The notes under the pieces were generated by a model. It worked only from the letters and a program-made list of their open reading frames with translations, was not told the DNA's origin and made no database searches. A stretch of 5,972 nucleotides of DNA from Bacteroidales bacterium (GTDB taxonomy: Bacteria > Bacteroidota > Bacteroidia > Bacteroidales > JAADJA01): NCBI GenBank assembly GCA_021107975.1, contig JAIORT010000499.1:1-5972 (forward strand), written 5' to 3'. The translations under genes were made by a program, and so were the position numbers. How positions within the stretch are numbered: position 1 is the first letter of the stretch; each line of letters opens with the position of its first letter. Below are positions 1 to 5,948 of this stretch, piece after piece.

Positions 1-181
1 CATTTTCGTCATTAGCTAAAGCACCGATTACAGCATAATTGCCGGATATGGAAACTGATTTGCCAAATTCATCATGCTCAGCCCCATCGGAAGCGAGAAG
101 AAGCTCACCAATATCCCAGTCAGCAAATAAACTTGCACTGATAAAAAGTGCTGTGATAAAACATAATAAAGACTTTTTCAT
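1..181 (-). CDS. FG-GAP repeat secreted protein, N-terminal fragment (3' part beyond window)
   Basis: Reading the minus strand from the ATG at 181 gives 60 residues with no stop before the window edge, so only the N-terminus is present. Residues 1-20 (MKKSLLCFITALFISASLFA) form a Sec signal peptide with probable cleavage before DWD. The next part contains LLLASDGAEHDEFGKSVSIS followed by GNYAVIGA. This matches the FG-GAP (integrin alpha-type) beta-propeller repeat, whose repeats typically read 'D.FG.SVSISG.YA.VGA'. Such proteins are exported and usually bind ligands or calcium; the ligand here is unknown. The start lies 17 bp after the stop of the upstream gene, so it is probably the last visible member of that transcription unit. 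There is only a weak purine stretch (AAGAAG) before the start. The C-terminus is not visible, so a sorting domain cannot be confirmed. The family call rests on one repeat but the motif is characteristic. Confidence 0.8.
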   Translation of the reverse strand, partial: MKKSLLCFITALFISASLFADWDIGELLLASDGAEHDEFGKSVSISGNYAVIGALANDEN

Positions 182-198
182 TTTTTCTTCTTTTTAAA

Positions 199-1662
199 TT
201 ATTTCAATAGAATACACTTTTTTGTTTCCGTATAATTACCGGTTTGAATACTATAAAAATAAATTCCTGAATCCACACTCTCACCTAATTCATTTTTCCC
301 GTTCCAAACAACTGAATGTTTTCCTGCCGGTTGTTTTTCATTTACCAAATTTAGCACTTCCTGCCCGTGCATATCATAAATTGTTAGACTTACTCTACCA
401 TTGACTTTTAACGTATAACTTATAACAGTTAACTCATGAAACGGATTGGGGTAATTATAAAGATTATCTAATTGCGGTTTTAAATTATCCTTAAAACCCA
501 CACCTGTTTCAGGATTTACTTTTACTATATATACATTATATTCACCTTGTTCGTAAATGTAAGTATCGCCAACAACAATATATCCTTTGTCGGTAGTTTG
601 CTGTACATATCTGCCACGGTCAAGGTCTTCCCCGCCAATAGTCTTTGTCCATAAAGTATCACCATTACTTGATGTCTTAATCAGCCACATATCATAATTA
701 CCTGCTCCAAACGAATCTGTAAAACCTGCAATGATATACTCTCCGTCAATAGTTTGCTGAACTGAGAAAGCACGGTCATCATCAATTCCGCCGTAAGTTT
801 TGTTCCATACTTCATTACCGTCAATGTCAGTTTTAATTAGCCATACATCATAATCTCCCGCACCAAACGACTTGGTATAACCGACAACAGTATATCCCTC
901 ATCAGGGGTTTGTATAACAGAATAACCATGTTCGACGTTGCTTCCGCCAAAAGTTTTCGACCAGGATTCATTACCATTAGCATCGGTTTTTATTAACCAG
1001 GCATCGCTGCTGCCTGCCCCGTAAGAATAAGTATATCCAGTAATTATATAACCTCCGTCAGTAGTTTGCCGAACCGAATGTCCGACATCATAGTCATTGC
1101 CGCCATAAGTTTTTGTCCATGTTGTATTACCCAGGCTGTCGGTTTTTATTAAAAAAACATCCCAAATATAATAAACACCGGGGTCTTTACAACCTGTAAC
1201 AATATAACCGCCATCAGCCGTTTGTTGAACAAAGTATCCCCAATCCCAACTGGTTCCGCCAAAAGTCTTAGACCATAATTCATTACCAAGCTCATCGGTT
1301 TTTATCAGCCAGATATCATAAGCTCCAATTCCGAACGAAGATGTAGTGCCTGCGATAATATAACCCCCATCGGTAGTTTGCTGAACCGATTGGCCGCGGT
1401 CTTCAGCAAGACCGCCAAAGGTTTTCGACCATGAAATATCGCCGGTGCTATCGGTTTTTATCAGCCATGCATCATAGTTCATACCTCCTAATGAATAATC
1501 GGCAATTACGATATAACCTCCGTCAGTGGTTTGCTCAACCTGCCACGCCCAGTCGAAAAACCCCCCGCCATACATCCTTGTCCATGTTGTATCGGGTGCA
1601 GTTTGTGCCGGCAAAAATTTGACAAGCATTAATAATACGGTTAATCCAATTAATTTTTTCAT
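199..1662 (-). CDS. Secreted seven-repeat (52-residue) beta-propeller-like protein with T9SS-type C-terminal sorting domain
   Basis: The 487-residue product starts with a signal peptide (MKKLIGLTVLLMLVKFLPAQ, cleavage near residue 20). Seven tandem repeats follow, beginning at W27, W78, W130, W182, W234, W286 and W338, with a spacing of 51 or 52 residues. The repeat pattern is W-x-K-T-[FY]-G-G, then QQTTDGGYI, then [DN]-x-WLIKTD-x-x-G. Seven repeats of this size rich in beta-strand residues suggest a closed seven-bladed propeller (inference). Residues about 400-487 are a sorting domain of the NYPNPF / FlgD-Ig-like class, containing YNYPNPF, IYDMHGQEV and SGIYFYSIQTG. In Bacteroidota this class directs export through the type IX system and surface attachment or release. 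The start lies 9 bp after the hydrolase stop, with AGGATG upstream, so translation is probably coupled. Repeats of this kind are widespread in FCB-group surface proteins without an assigned activity, so no molecular function is claimed. Blade 3 is the most divergent and carries one Cys. Confidence 0.9.
   Translation of the reverse strand: MKKLIGLTVLLMLVKFLPAQTAPDTTWTRMYGGGFFDWAWQVEQTTDGGYIVIADYSLGGMNYDAWLIKTDSTGDISWSKTFGGLAEDRGQSVQQTTDGGYIIAGTTSSFGIGAYDIWLIKTDELGNELWSKTFGGTSWDWGYFVQQTADGGYIVTGCKDPGVYYIWDVFLIKTDSLGNTTWTKTYGGNDYDVGHSVRQTTDGGYIITGYTYSYGAGSSDAWLIKTDANGNESWSKTFGGSNVEHGYSVIQTPDEGYTVVGYTKSFGAGDYDVWLIKTDIDGNEVWNKTYGGIDDDRAFSVQQTIDGEYIIAGFTDSFGAGNYDMWLIKTSSNGDTLWTKTIGGEDLDRGRYVQQTTDKGYIVVGDTYIYEQGEYNVYIVKVNPETGVGFKDNLKPQLDNLYNYPNPFHELTVISYTLKVNGRVSLTIYDMHGQEVLNLVNEKQPAGKHSVVWNGKNELGESVDSGIYFYSIQTGNYTETKKCILLK
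301..458 (-). repeat. Sorting-domain DNA module, copy A (pairs with 4092-4249)
   Basis: This segment encodes most of the NYPNPF-class sorting domain of the seven-repeat protein. It aligns without gaps to 4092-4249 in the YVTN-propeller gene. A hand count gives about 131 of 158 identical positions (about 83%). It includes a perfect 36-bp match at 402-437 versus 4193-4228, which encodes ELTVISYTLKV. The two propeller parts upstream are unrelated in sequence, so the module is conserved independently of what it is attached to. Confidence 0.85.
517..1584 (-). repeat. Seven tandem 156-bp (52-codon) coding repeats
   Basis: These are the DNA repeats encoding the seven WxKTxGG units (residues 27 to about 382) of the propeller-like protein. 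The period is visible at nucleotide level: TCGGTTTTTATCAGCCA occurs at 1295-1311 and again at 1451-1467, exactly 156 bp apart. Related forms of the same segment recur in the other units. Five successive unit starts are exactly 52 codons apart and the first interval is 51. This implies growth by tandem duplication followed by point divergence. Confidence 0.9.
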
Positions 1663-1674
1663 GATAACATCCTA
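1663..1674 (-). promoter_or_regulatory. Overlapping stop codon and ribosome-binding site between hydrolase and seven-repeat gene
   Basis: On the minus strand the hydrolase TAG stop (1674-1672) is followed by GATGTTATC and then the ATG at 1662. AGGATG, a partial Shine-Dalgarno match, begins inside the stop codon. The 9-bp gap leaves no room for a promoter or terminator, so the two genes are almost certainly co-transcribed and probably translationally coupled. Confidence 0.6.
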
Positions 1675-3843
1675 TTTAATCACTATTTTTTTAACAATAT
1701 TAAGGTTATTATTTTTTATTTTAATAAAATAAATTCCTTTTGGCTGACTACTTAAATCAACCTGAAACTGACACTCATCCGATGACTTGAAGTCATCGGA
1801 TGAATAAATAATTTGTCCGCTAATGTTTGTAATTTCAATTGATTGTATATTTTCACCTGTAATAGTAAAAATTCCTGTTGTGGGGTTTGGGAAAATTTTT
1901 GGAAAAAAATTAAATAACTCATTTTTCTCAATATCAGTCAAAGTATCCAATATAAATAAACAAGGTTCTTGTGGATTCAAGTTTATTGAGAATGTTGCTA
2001 TATCATTATTAACAGAAACAGAGTAATTTGTACTCGTATTATATTCCATAAAAATATAATTGCCATCTGCTAAACTCCATCCTTTAATATTAACTTCAAT
2101 ATTTCCCGAGAAATTATTATCTCTTGATAATATAAAAACAAATGGCTTATTACCTGCTATATAAACAAAATAACCGGTATAATTATTTCTGACAAGATTG
2201 TTGGCATCATAAAATAAACGAAGTGTATTAAGGTAATTAGTGTCGGAATATTCGCTTAAATGATATAAATAACCATCTAAAGGACTTCCATTCCATATTG
2301 CTCCTGTGTAATTTGAGATAATATTCTTTAATGTATCCGGAGCTAATAAATTATACATATCAGGAAAAAGAAAACCAATTGCTTTATAGGAATTCAAAAC
2401 AGAAGGATTTTCCAATATTTCTTCTTCTGATATACAATCAAAAGGAAGCCCTGCATCCATAAATGCTTTTGCCTGTTTCATTGCAAACATAAGGCTATAT
2501 GTATCATCAGTATAATATTTACCAACTTCAAAAGGAAGATCAACAAATGCAAAGTCTGATTTTGTTAATGCAGAAATATTCGGAAGGTCTGAAATGTTCC
2601 TGGTATTTCCTATCTCAGCTTTTTCTGATGTTGACCAGTTACCCGAAATATTGTTCGAGTCTGGCTCTTCCCACCATAATAAATCGCAACCAAAAGATTT
2701 GTGATATTCTGACCATATAATAATTTCCTGAGTTAAAGATGTTGTATCCAGACTTCGTTCGTTTTGTAAAATATATGGCTTTCCGTTTCGATAGCTTGCC
2801 TGTATATTAGCCATCATTAGGTAAGGAACTAATGAAATTTCATTATTAATAACACTAAACAGATTTTCAGAAACTTGCGGAGCGCCTCTTATCACATCAA
2901 TATCAGGATTCATCAACATTGAAACGTAATCCATTCCGACCACTTCTGAAATATATCCGTTATCTAATTCGCCCCATAATCCGCCACCAGGATATCCGAT
3001 AAGAATATGATAAGGATCAAGCGATTTAACATAAGATGCGAAATGCTGGAGTGTTTCACGTTTTTTTTCTATTCTGAATTTTGTCCATTCATTCCATTCG
3101 GTACGAGTATCAGGACCTGATTGGCTAAACATGTTTAGCGGATATGGTGGTGGTGTTCCATATAGCGATTCTGTGTAAGGAGAATAATCTGCAAATCCGG
3201 CAATACCATAACCTGCACCGGGATAATTATATTCGCCGGTGAACCAAAGCCCTAATGTCCATCCAAATAATGAAGGATGGTTTTTATAACGATTAATGAT
3301 ATTTACAATAAAAGTATCAATTTGTTCATAATATCCGGGATGATAGAATATTGGGAAAGAACCTTCACCTTGTATAGCAAGTCTTCCCCACATTTCTCCT
3401 GTGTGTATAGCAGAATCCGGATCATAAGTTGTAAAAACCGCATCAGGATAAAATGTGTCTGCAAACCATGGCGGTGCTATTGTTGCAACTATTTGAATAA
3501 TACCATACAGCTCAATTGTTTCGGCATATTCCATAACCGAGTCAATTTTTGACCAATCGTATTGATCTTTAACCCATTCTATTTTTTGCCATGGAACAAG
3601 AAATTCCACAACTTCAAATCCCTGATTTTTAGCAGAGTCCATTTCCTGCATTATCTCATCTGCCGAGAGTTCCCAGTAACCACCAAGTGTGGCTACCGTC
3701 CAACCGCTAATTTTATATGGCTGATTATTTAAACAAATTGTTGGTACTCCGTTTATTGTTTCAATTGATGTATTATTAATTTGTGCGTTTCCAATTGTTG
3801 TCAGTACTAATATAAAGAATCCAAATAATATTAATTGTTTCAT
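1672..3843 (-). CDS. Secreted GH42-like glycoside hydrolase (TIM-barrel, clan GH-A type) with T9SS sorting domain
   Basis: The product has 723 residues. Residues 1-20 are a signal peptide ending GNA|Q. Residues about 40-400 look like a GH42-type (beta/alpha)8 barrel. Supporting motifs in order are VPWQKIEW...YDWSKID, IAPPWFADTFYPDAVFTTYD, RLAIQGEGSFPIFYHPGYY, RYKNHPSLFGW and the helix before LDPYHILIGYPGGG. E204 (in WFTGEYNYPG) is the candidate acid/base and E362 (in PYILQNERS) the candidate nucleophile. Their spacing of 158 residues suits clan GH-A. WWEEP at 390-394 would follow strand 8. Residues about 445-525 resemble the GH42 trimerisation (amidotransferase-like) domain, followed by a small beta domain to about 635. 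Residues 648-723 (FPKIFPNPTTG...GQIIY...PKGIYFIKI) are a type IX sorting domain of a different class from its neighbours. Beta-galactosidase activity is possible, but substrate cannot be read from sequence. The usual Asn before the acid/base is Gly (G203), so family assignment is not certain. The ATG lacks a Shine-Dalgarno sequence; the signal peptide fixes the start. Confidence 0.75.
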   Translation of the reverse strand: MKQLILFGFFILVLTTIGNAQINNTSIETINGVPTICLNNQPYKISGWTVATLGGYWELSADEIMQEMDSAKNQGFEVVEFLVPWQKIEWVKDQYDWSKIDSVMEYAETIELYGIIQIVATIAPPWFADTFYPDAVFTTYDPDSAIHTGEMWGRLAIQGEGSFPIFYHPGYYEQIDTFIVNIINRYKNHPSLFGWTLGLWFTGEYNYPGAGYGIAGFADYSPYTESLYGTPPPYPLNMFSQSGPDTRTEWNEWTKFRIEKKRETLQHFASYVKSLDPYHILIGYPGGGLWGELDNGYISEVVGMDYVSMLMNPDIDVIRGAPQVSENLFSVINNEISLVPYLMMANIQASYRNGKPYILQNERSLDTTSLTQEIIIWSEYHKSFGCDLLWWEEPDSNNISGNWSTSEKAEIGNTRNISDLPNISALTKSDFAFVDLPFEVGKYYTDDTYSLMFAMKQAKAFMDAGLPFDCISEEEILENPSVLNSYKAIGFLFPDMYNLLAPDTLKNIISNYTGAIWNGSPLDGYLYHLSEYSDTNYLNTLRLFYDANNLVRNNYTGYFVYIAGNKPFVFILSRDNNFSGNIEVNIKGWSLADGNYIFMEYNTSTNYSVSVNNDIATFSINLNPQEPCLFILDTLTDIEKNELFNFFPKIFPNPTTGIFTITGENIQSIEITNISGQIIYSSDDFKSSDECQFQVDLSSQPKGIYFIKIKNNNLNIVKKIVIK
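1775..1803. repeat. Perfect 29-bp palindrome inside the hydrolase sorting domain
   Basis: The arms TCATCCGATGACTT (1775-1788) and AAGTCATCGGATGA (1790-1803) are exact reverse complements around a single central base at 1789. The next base pair outward (1774/1804) does not match. Read in the gene's frame, the element starts exactly on the codon of S681 and gives SSDDFKSSDE (residues 681-690). It falls between the GQIIY strand and the QFQVDLSS strand of the sorting domain. The RNA would form a strong hairpin about 100 nt before the stop. It has no U-tract, so it is not an intrinsic terminator. Confidence 0.9.
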
Positions 3844-3992
3844 CTGTTTAAATTATTGTAACATGTTGACTATTTGCCACTCACATTTAATCATCCCCTT
3901 GTGTGTCTCAATACAAAAAACATGAGTGTTTCATAATTTAATATAGTTAAACAGGTATAATATATATACACATAAAATTAGCTATATCCTTA
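3844..3992. other. 149-bp intergenic region between YVTN-propeller gene and hydrolase gene
   Basis: This is a very AT-rich gap between two co-directional genes. No GC-rich stem followed by a U-tract is visible, so no intrinsic terminator is called. No full TAnnTTTG is found on the minus strand. The closest match is TAATTTTA at 3973-3980, which would leave a leader of about 130 nt. An 8-bp palindrome AACATGTT lies at 3860-3867, but it is too short to call an operator. The length suggests that the hydrolase may have its own promoter, but the sequence does not settle this. Confidence 0.4.
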
Positions 3993-5747
3993 TTATTGCA
4001 CGATAATTTTTTTTCTGAAGAGTAAATTTCTTACTTGTAACCGGCAAATATAAACACCGGGACCTATTGGCATGCCCCTGTCATCCGTTCCATCCCAAAT
4101 CACAGAATGTTTTCCGGCTGTTTGTTTTTCATTTACCAATGTCCGTGTTTCATGTCCTTGCATATCATAAATTTTCAAACTTACTCTTTCACTGACTTTT
4201 AACGTATAACTTATAACAGTTAACTCATTAAACGGATTAGGATAATTATTTAATTTTATATTTTGAACCTGTAATCTATCTTCTGTTCCAACAGTTGGTA
4301 CTTCAACAATATTAGAGGGAACAGATTCTCCATATTCGTAAACAGCGGTTAAAAAATAAATGCCGGGAGACGGATTAAAAAAAATACCTGAAGTATCAGG
4401 AATTGTCGCAATAATAGTATAATCTTTATAAACATTGTATGCAATCCAATCGAGTATAGTCTGCGGCGGGTCCCATGTAAGGTAATCTCCGATATTGTTA
4501 TAAGTCAGGTTCTCAGGTGGCGCAAGAAAATCAAGGGAGTATAATACAATATCAACAACAGATGTTTGCCCGGTTATGACAGTTACCGTATCGTTATAAG
4601 GTATATAATTTTTCAAAGTTGCAGTAACATTATAAATCCCCGGCTCAATTTCGATGGAGTAAAAACCGCTTGCATCCGGGTTTGTACATTCAAATCCAGC
4701 AGTTATTACAACATCTTCAACATTTCCTGAGCCACCTTCTAACGATACTGTGCCTTCAATCCAGCCGGTTACTTCGGGGCAATTGCCTATTATTATCCCG
4801 CTGGGATTTGTATTTACAGGAATCGTTTCAACAACTGTTCCTGTGCTGATCTCTATTACAGAAACGCTGTTACTTCCGCCATTTGTTACATAAGCATATT
4901 CTCCATCCAAAGTAAAGGCAATCGCTTTGGGAGCAGAACCAACAGAAATAGTATTTACAACACTATTCGTTGAGGTTTGAATAACAGAAACACTGTTTGA
5001 TTGGAGGAAATTAACTACATAAGCATATTCACCATCAGGTGTAATTGCCACACCATGCGGCCAGCCTCCCACACCAATCGTGGCGATTACGGTATTATCC
5101 GATGTCTGGATTACAGAAACATTATTACTGAACCTGTTGGTTACATACGCATAAGCTCCATCAGGAGTAAAAGCAATCCTGTATGGTGAACTGCCGACAT
5201 TTATAGTGGCAATAACGGTGTTATCCGAAATCTGAACAACTTTAACAGTTCCTTCCTGCTCCATTGCAAAATAAGCATATTGTCCGTCAGGGGTAATTGA
5301 AACTCCCATTGGTCCGTTTCCTATCGGTACTGTGGCAACAACCGAATTAGTGGAAATTTCAATTACAGAGAATGTATCGCCAAAATAATTTGCAACATAT
5401 CCCAATTCCCCGTCAGGTGTTATTGCTATCTGGGCAGGACAATTTCCAACGGTAATCACACATTGTACGGTATTATCGGAAGTTTGTATTACCGTAACTT
5501 TATTATTACATGCTGCCATGCCATAATTTGTTACATAAACATACTTATAATCCGGGGTAAAGGCAAGTCCCAGTGGTCCGGCAACGGTAGGAATAGTTTC
5601 GATAACAGTGTCATTTGATAACTGAATTACCGAGATATTATCCGATTCCCAGTTTGTTACATAAGCTCTTTCTTCGCAATACGAAATTTGAATTTTTATA
5701 AAAATGAAAAAAAAAGAAATGAAAAAAACACGAAACAATTTTTTCAT
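3993..5747 (-). CDS. Secreted YVTN-repeat beta-propeller protein with carboxypeptidase-regulatory-like, Fn3-like and T9SS sorting domains
   Basis: The start is placed at 5747, giving 584 residues. An in-frame ATG 34 codons upstream (5849) is rejected: the one at 5747 has TAAGGAGGTT just before it and begins a clear signal peptide (MKKLFRVFFISFFFIFIKIQ, cleavage around C24). Residues 28 to about 320 hold seven repeats of about 42 residues, with AYVTN-like strands near residues 28, 70, 115, 157, 199, 241 and 284, each followed by SVIQ[TI]S, T[IV]xVG and ITPDGEYAY segments. This is the YVTN/YncE-like propeller family. Residues about 325-403 are a carboxypeptidase-regulatory-like beta sandwich (GWIEGTVSLEG...GFYSIEIEPGIYNVTA). 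Residues about 407-484 look Fn3-like (APPENLTYNN...LTWDPP). Residues about 497-584 are a NYPNPF-class sorting domain. YVTN propellers are typically binding or structural modules, and no enzymatic residues are evident. The gene probably starts the minus-strand run and has its own promoter in the divergent region with the tRNA gene. Confidence 0.9.
   Translation of the reverse strand: MKKLFRVFFISFFFIFIKIQISYCEERAYVTNWESDNISVIQLSNDTVIETIPTVAGPLGLAFTPDYKYVYVTNYGMAACNNKVTVIQTSDNTVQCVITVGNCPAQIAITPDGELGYVANYFGDTFSVIEISTNSVVATVPIGNGPMGVSITPDGQYAYFAMEQEGTVKVVQISDNTVIATINVGSSPYRIAFTPDGAYAYVTNRFSNNVSVIQTSDNTVIATIGVGGWPHGVAITPDGEYAYVVNFLQSNSVSVIQTSTNSVVNTISVGSAPKAIAFTLDGEYAYVTNGGSNSVSVIEISTGTVVETIPVNTNPSGIIIGNCPEVTGWIEGTVSLEGGSGNVEDVVITAGFECTNPDASGFYSIEIEPGIYNVTATLKNYIPYNDTVTVITGQTSVVDIVLYSLDFLAPPENLTYNNIGDYLTWDPPQTILDWIAYNVYKDYTIIATIPDTSGIFFNPSPGIYFLTAVYEYGESVPSNIVEVPTVGTEDRLQVQNIKLNNYPNPFNELTVISYTLKVSERVSLKIYDMQGHETRTLVNEKQTAGKHSVIWDGTDDRGMPIGPGVYICRLQVRNLLFRKKIIVQ
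4092..4249 (-). repeat. Sorting-domain DNA module, copy B (pairs with 301-458)
   Basis: This is the counterpart of the module in the seven-repeat gene. The alignment is ungapped, about 83% identical by hand count, with 36 identical bases at 4193-4228. Outside this block the similarity fades, towards the extreme C-terminus and in the propeller regions. That is consistent with duplication or conversion of the sorting domain alone. Confidence 0.85.
4788..5666 (-). repeat. Seven tandem YVTN propeller repeats (about 42 codons each)
   Basis: These are the coding repeats for residues 28 to about 320 of the YVTN protein. The core [FIL]TPDGxYAYV[TV]N followed by SVIQTS and TVIATI recurs seven times. 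Repeats are more diverged at DNA level than the 52-codon repeats of the neighbouring gene. The second unit is slightly longer because of the insertion around GMAACNNK (residues 76-83). Confidence 0.85.
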
Positions 5748-5750
5748 AAT

Positions 5751-5760
5751 AACCTCCTTA
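5751..5760 (-). promoter_or_regulatory. Strong Shine-Dalgarno site that fixes the YVTN-gene start
   Basis: The minus strand reads TAAGGAGGTT, then ATT and the ATG at 5747, with five bases between GGAGG and the start codon. This is a full anti-Shine-Dalgarno match. It is unusual for Bacteroidota, which commonly lack such sites, and the other starts in this window have weak or no equivalent. It decides the start in favour of 5747 over 5849. Confidence 0.8.
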
Positions 5761-5807
5761 TATTTAATGGTTTTATAAATATAATCTTTAACCTGATTTG
5801 AATTGTT

Positions 5808-5815
5808 CAAAATTA
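5808..5815 (-). promoter_or_regulatory. Putative -7 element (TAATTTTG) of the YVTN-propeller gene
   Basis: The minus strand reads TAATTTTG, an exact match to the Bacteroidota -7 consensus TAnnTTTG. Transcription would start near 5800 and give a leader of about 50 nt. No TTG is found at the usual -33 distance, so the upstream half of the promoter is not supported. Confidence 0.5.
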
Positions 5816-5838
5816 CATTTTTTTCTGAAATTATTTTG

Positions 5839-5846
5839 TAATTTTG
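5839..5846 (+). promoter_or_regulatory. Putative -7 element (TAATTTTG) of the tRNA-Arg gene
   Basis: The plus strand carries TAATTTTG, an exact TAnnTTTG match, 28 bp before the tRNA. A start near 5853 would give a leader of about 22 nt, sensible for a tRNA precursor. No -33 TTG is seen at consensus spacing. In this AT-rich DNA a single 8-mer match is moderate evidence; its position strengthens it. Confidence 0.5.
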
Positions 5847-5874
5847 CAAGCACGTTACAATTTAAAATAAAAAA

Positions 5875-5948
5875 GGTCCCGTAGCTCAGCTGGATAGAGC
5901 AACAGCCTTCTAAGCTGTGGGTCGCAGGTTCGAATCCTGCCGGGATCA
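5875..5948 (+). tRNA. tRNA-Arg (anticodon UCU)
   Basis: The 74-nt cloverleaf is complete. The acceptor stem is GGTCCCG with CGGGATC (one G-U pair) and discriminator A at 5948. The D stem is GCTC/GAGC with loop AGCTGGATA. The anticodon stem is ACAGC/GCTGT with loop CTTCTAA, placing anticodon TCT at 5909-5911. The variable loop has 5 nt. The T arm is GCAGG-TTCGAAT-CCTGC. It reads AGA and AGG codons. CCA is not encoded after the discriminator (CAA follows), so it would be added enzymatically. The gene is divergent from the secreted-protein run. No direct repeat of its 3' end, such as an integration site would leave, is seen in the window. Confidence 0.97.

Larger units (their letters stand above)
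5808..5846. repeat. 10-bp inverted repeat spanning the divergent promoters
   Basis: CAAAATTACA at 5808-5817 and TGTAATTTTG at 5837-5846 are perfect inverted copies separated by 19 bp. Each copy contains one of the two TAATTTTG elements, so the repeat either simply reflects two divergent promoters or is also a regulator site. Confidence 0.7.

Noticed and set aside
222..404. Plus-strand open frames opposite the secreted-protein genes, here and at 1431-1622, 1526-1732, 1823-2026, 2499-2720, 3277-3552 and 5001-5189
   Set aside because: All lie antisense within well-supported genes, have no ribosome-binding site or recognisable motif, and have low-complexity or unnatural composition.
1561..1566. 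Run of six C in the first blade of the seven-repeat gene as a slippage site
   Set aside because: It gives one extra Gly compared with the other blades. It is too short for reliable phase variation, and nothing suggests an alternative frame product.
3061..3068. Eight-base homopolymer in the hydrolase gene as a frameshift site
   Set aside because: It encodes the Glu-Lys-Lys-Arg region in a normal frame with no overlapping product. The reading frame continues intact through a coherent domain.
3904..3926. CTCA...TGAG inverted repeat in the gap before the hydrolase gene
   Set aside because: Only four base pairs with a 12-base loop; too weak to call a hairpin or operator.
3955..3969. GTATA...TATAC inverted repeat as a terminator after the YVTN gene
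   Set aside because: The stem is five A/T-rich pairs without a following U-tract, so it is indistinguishable from background in this AT-rich gap.
5707..5715. Nine-base A/T homopolymer in the signal-peptide coding region of the YVTN gene as a phase-variation switch
   Set aside because: Nine bases is short for slippage control and is expected in AT-rich DNA encoding consecutive Phe codons. The gene is intact.
5748..5849. N-terminal extension of the YVTN protein by 34 residues from an upstream ATG
   Set aside because: It would bury the signal peptide behind a charged, non-hydrophobic stretch. It would also place the start upstream of the probable transcription start near 5800. The ATG at 5747 has a full ribosome-binding site.
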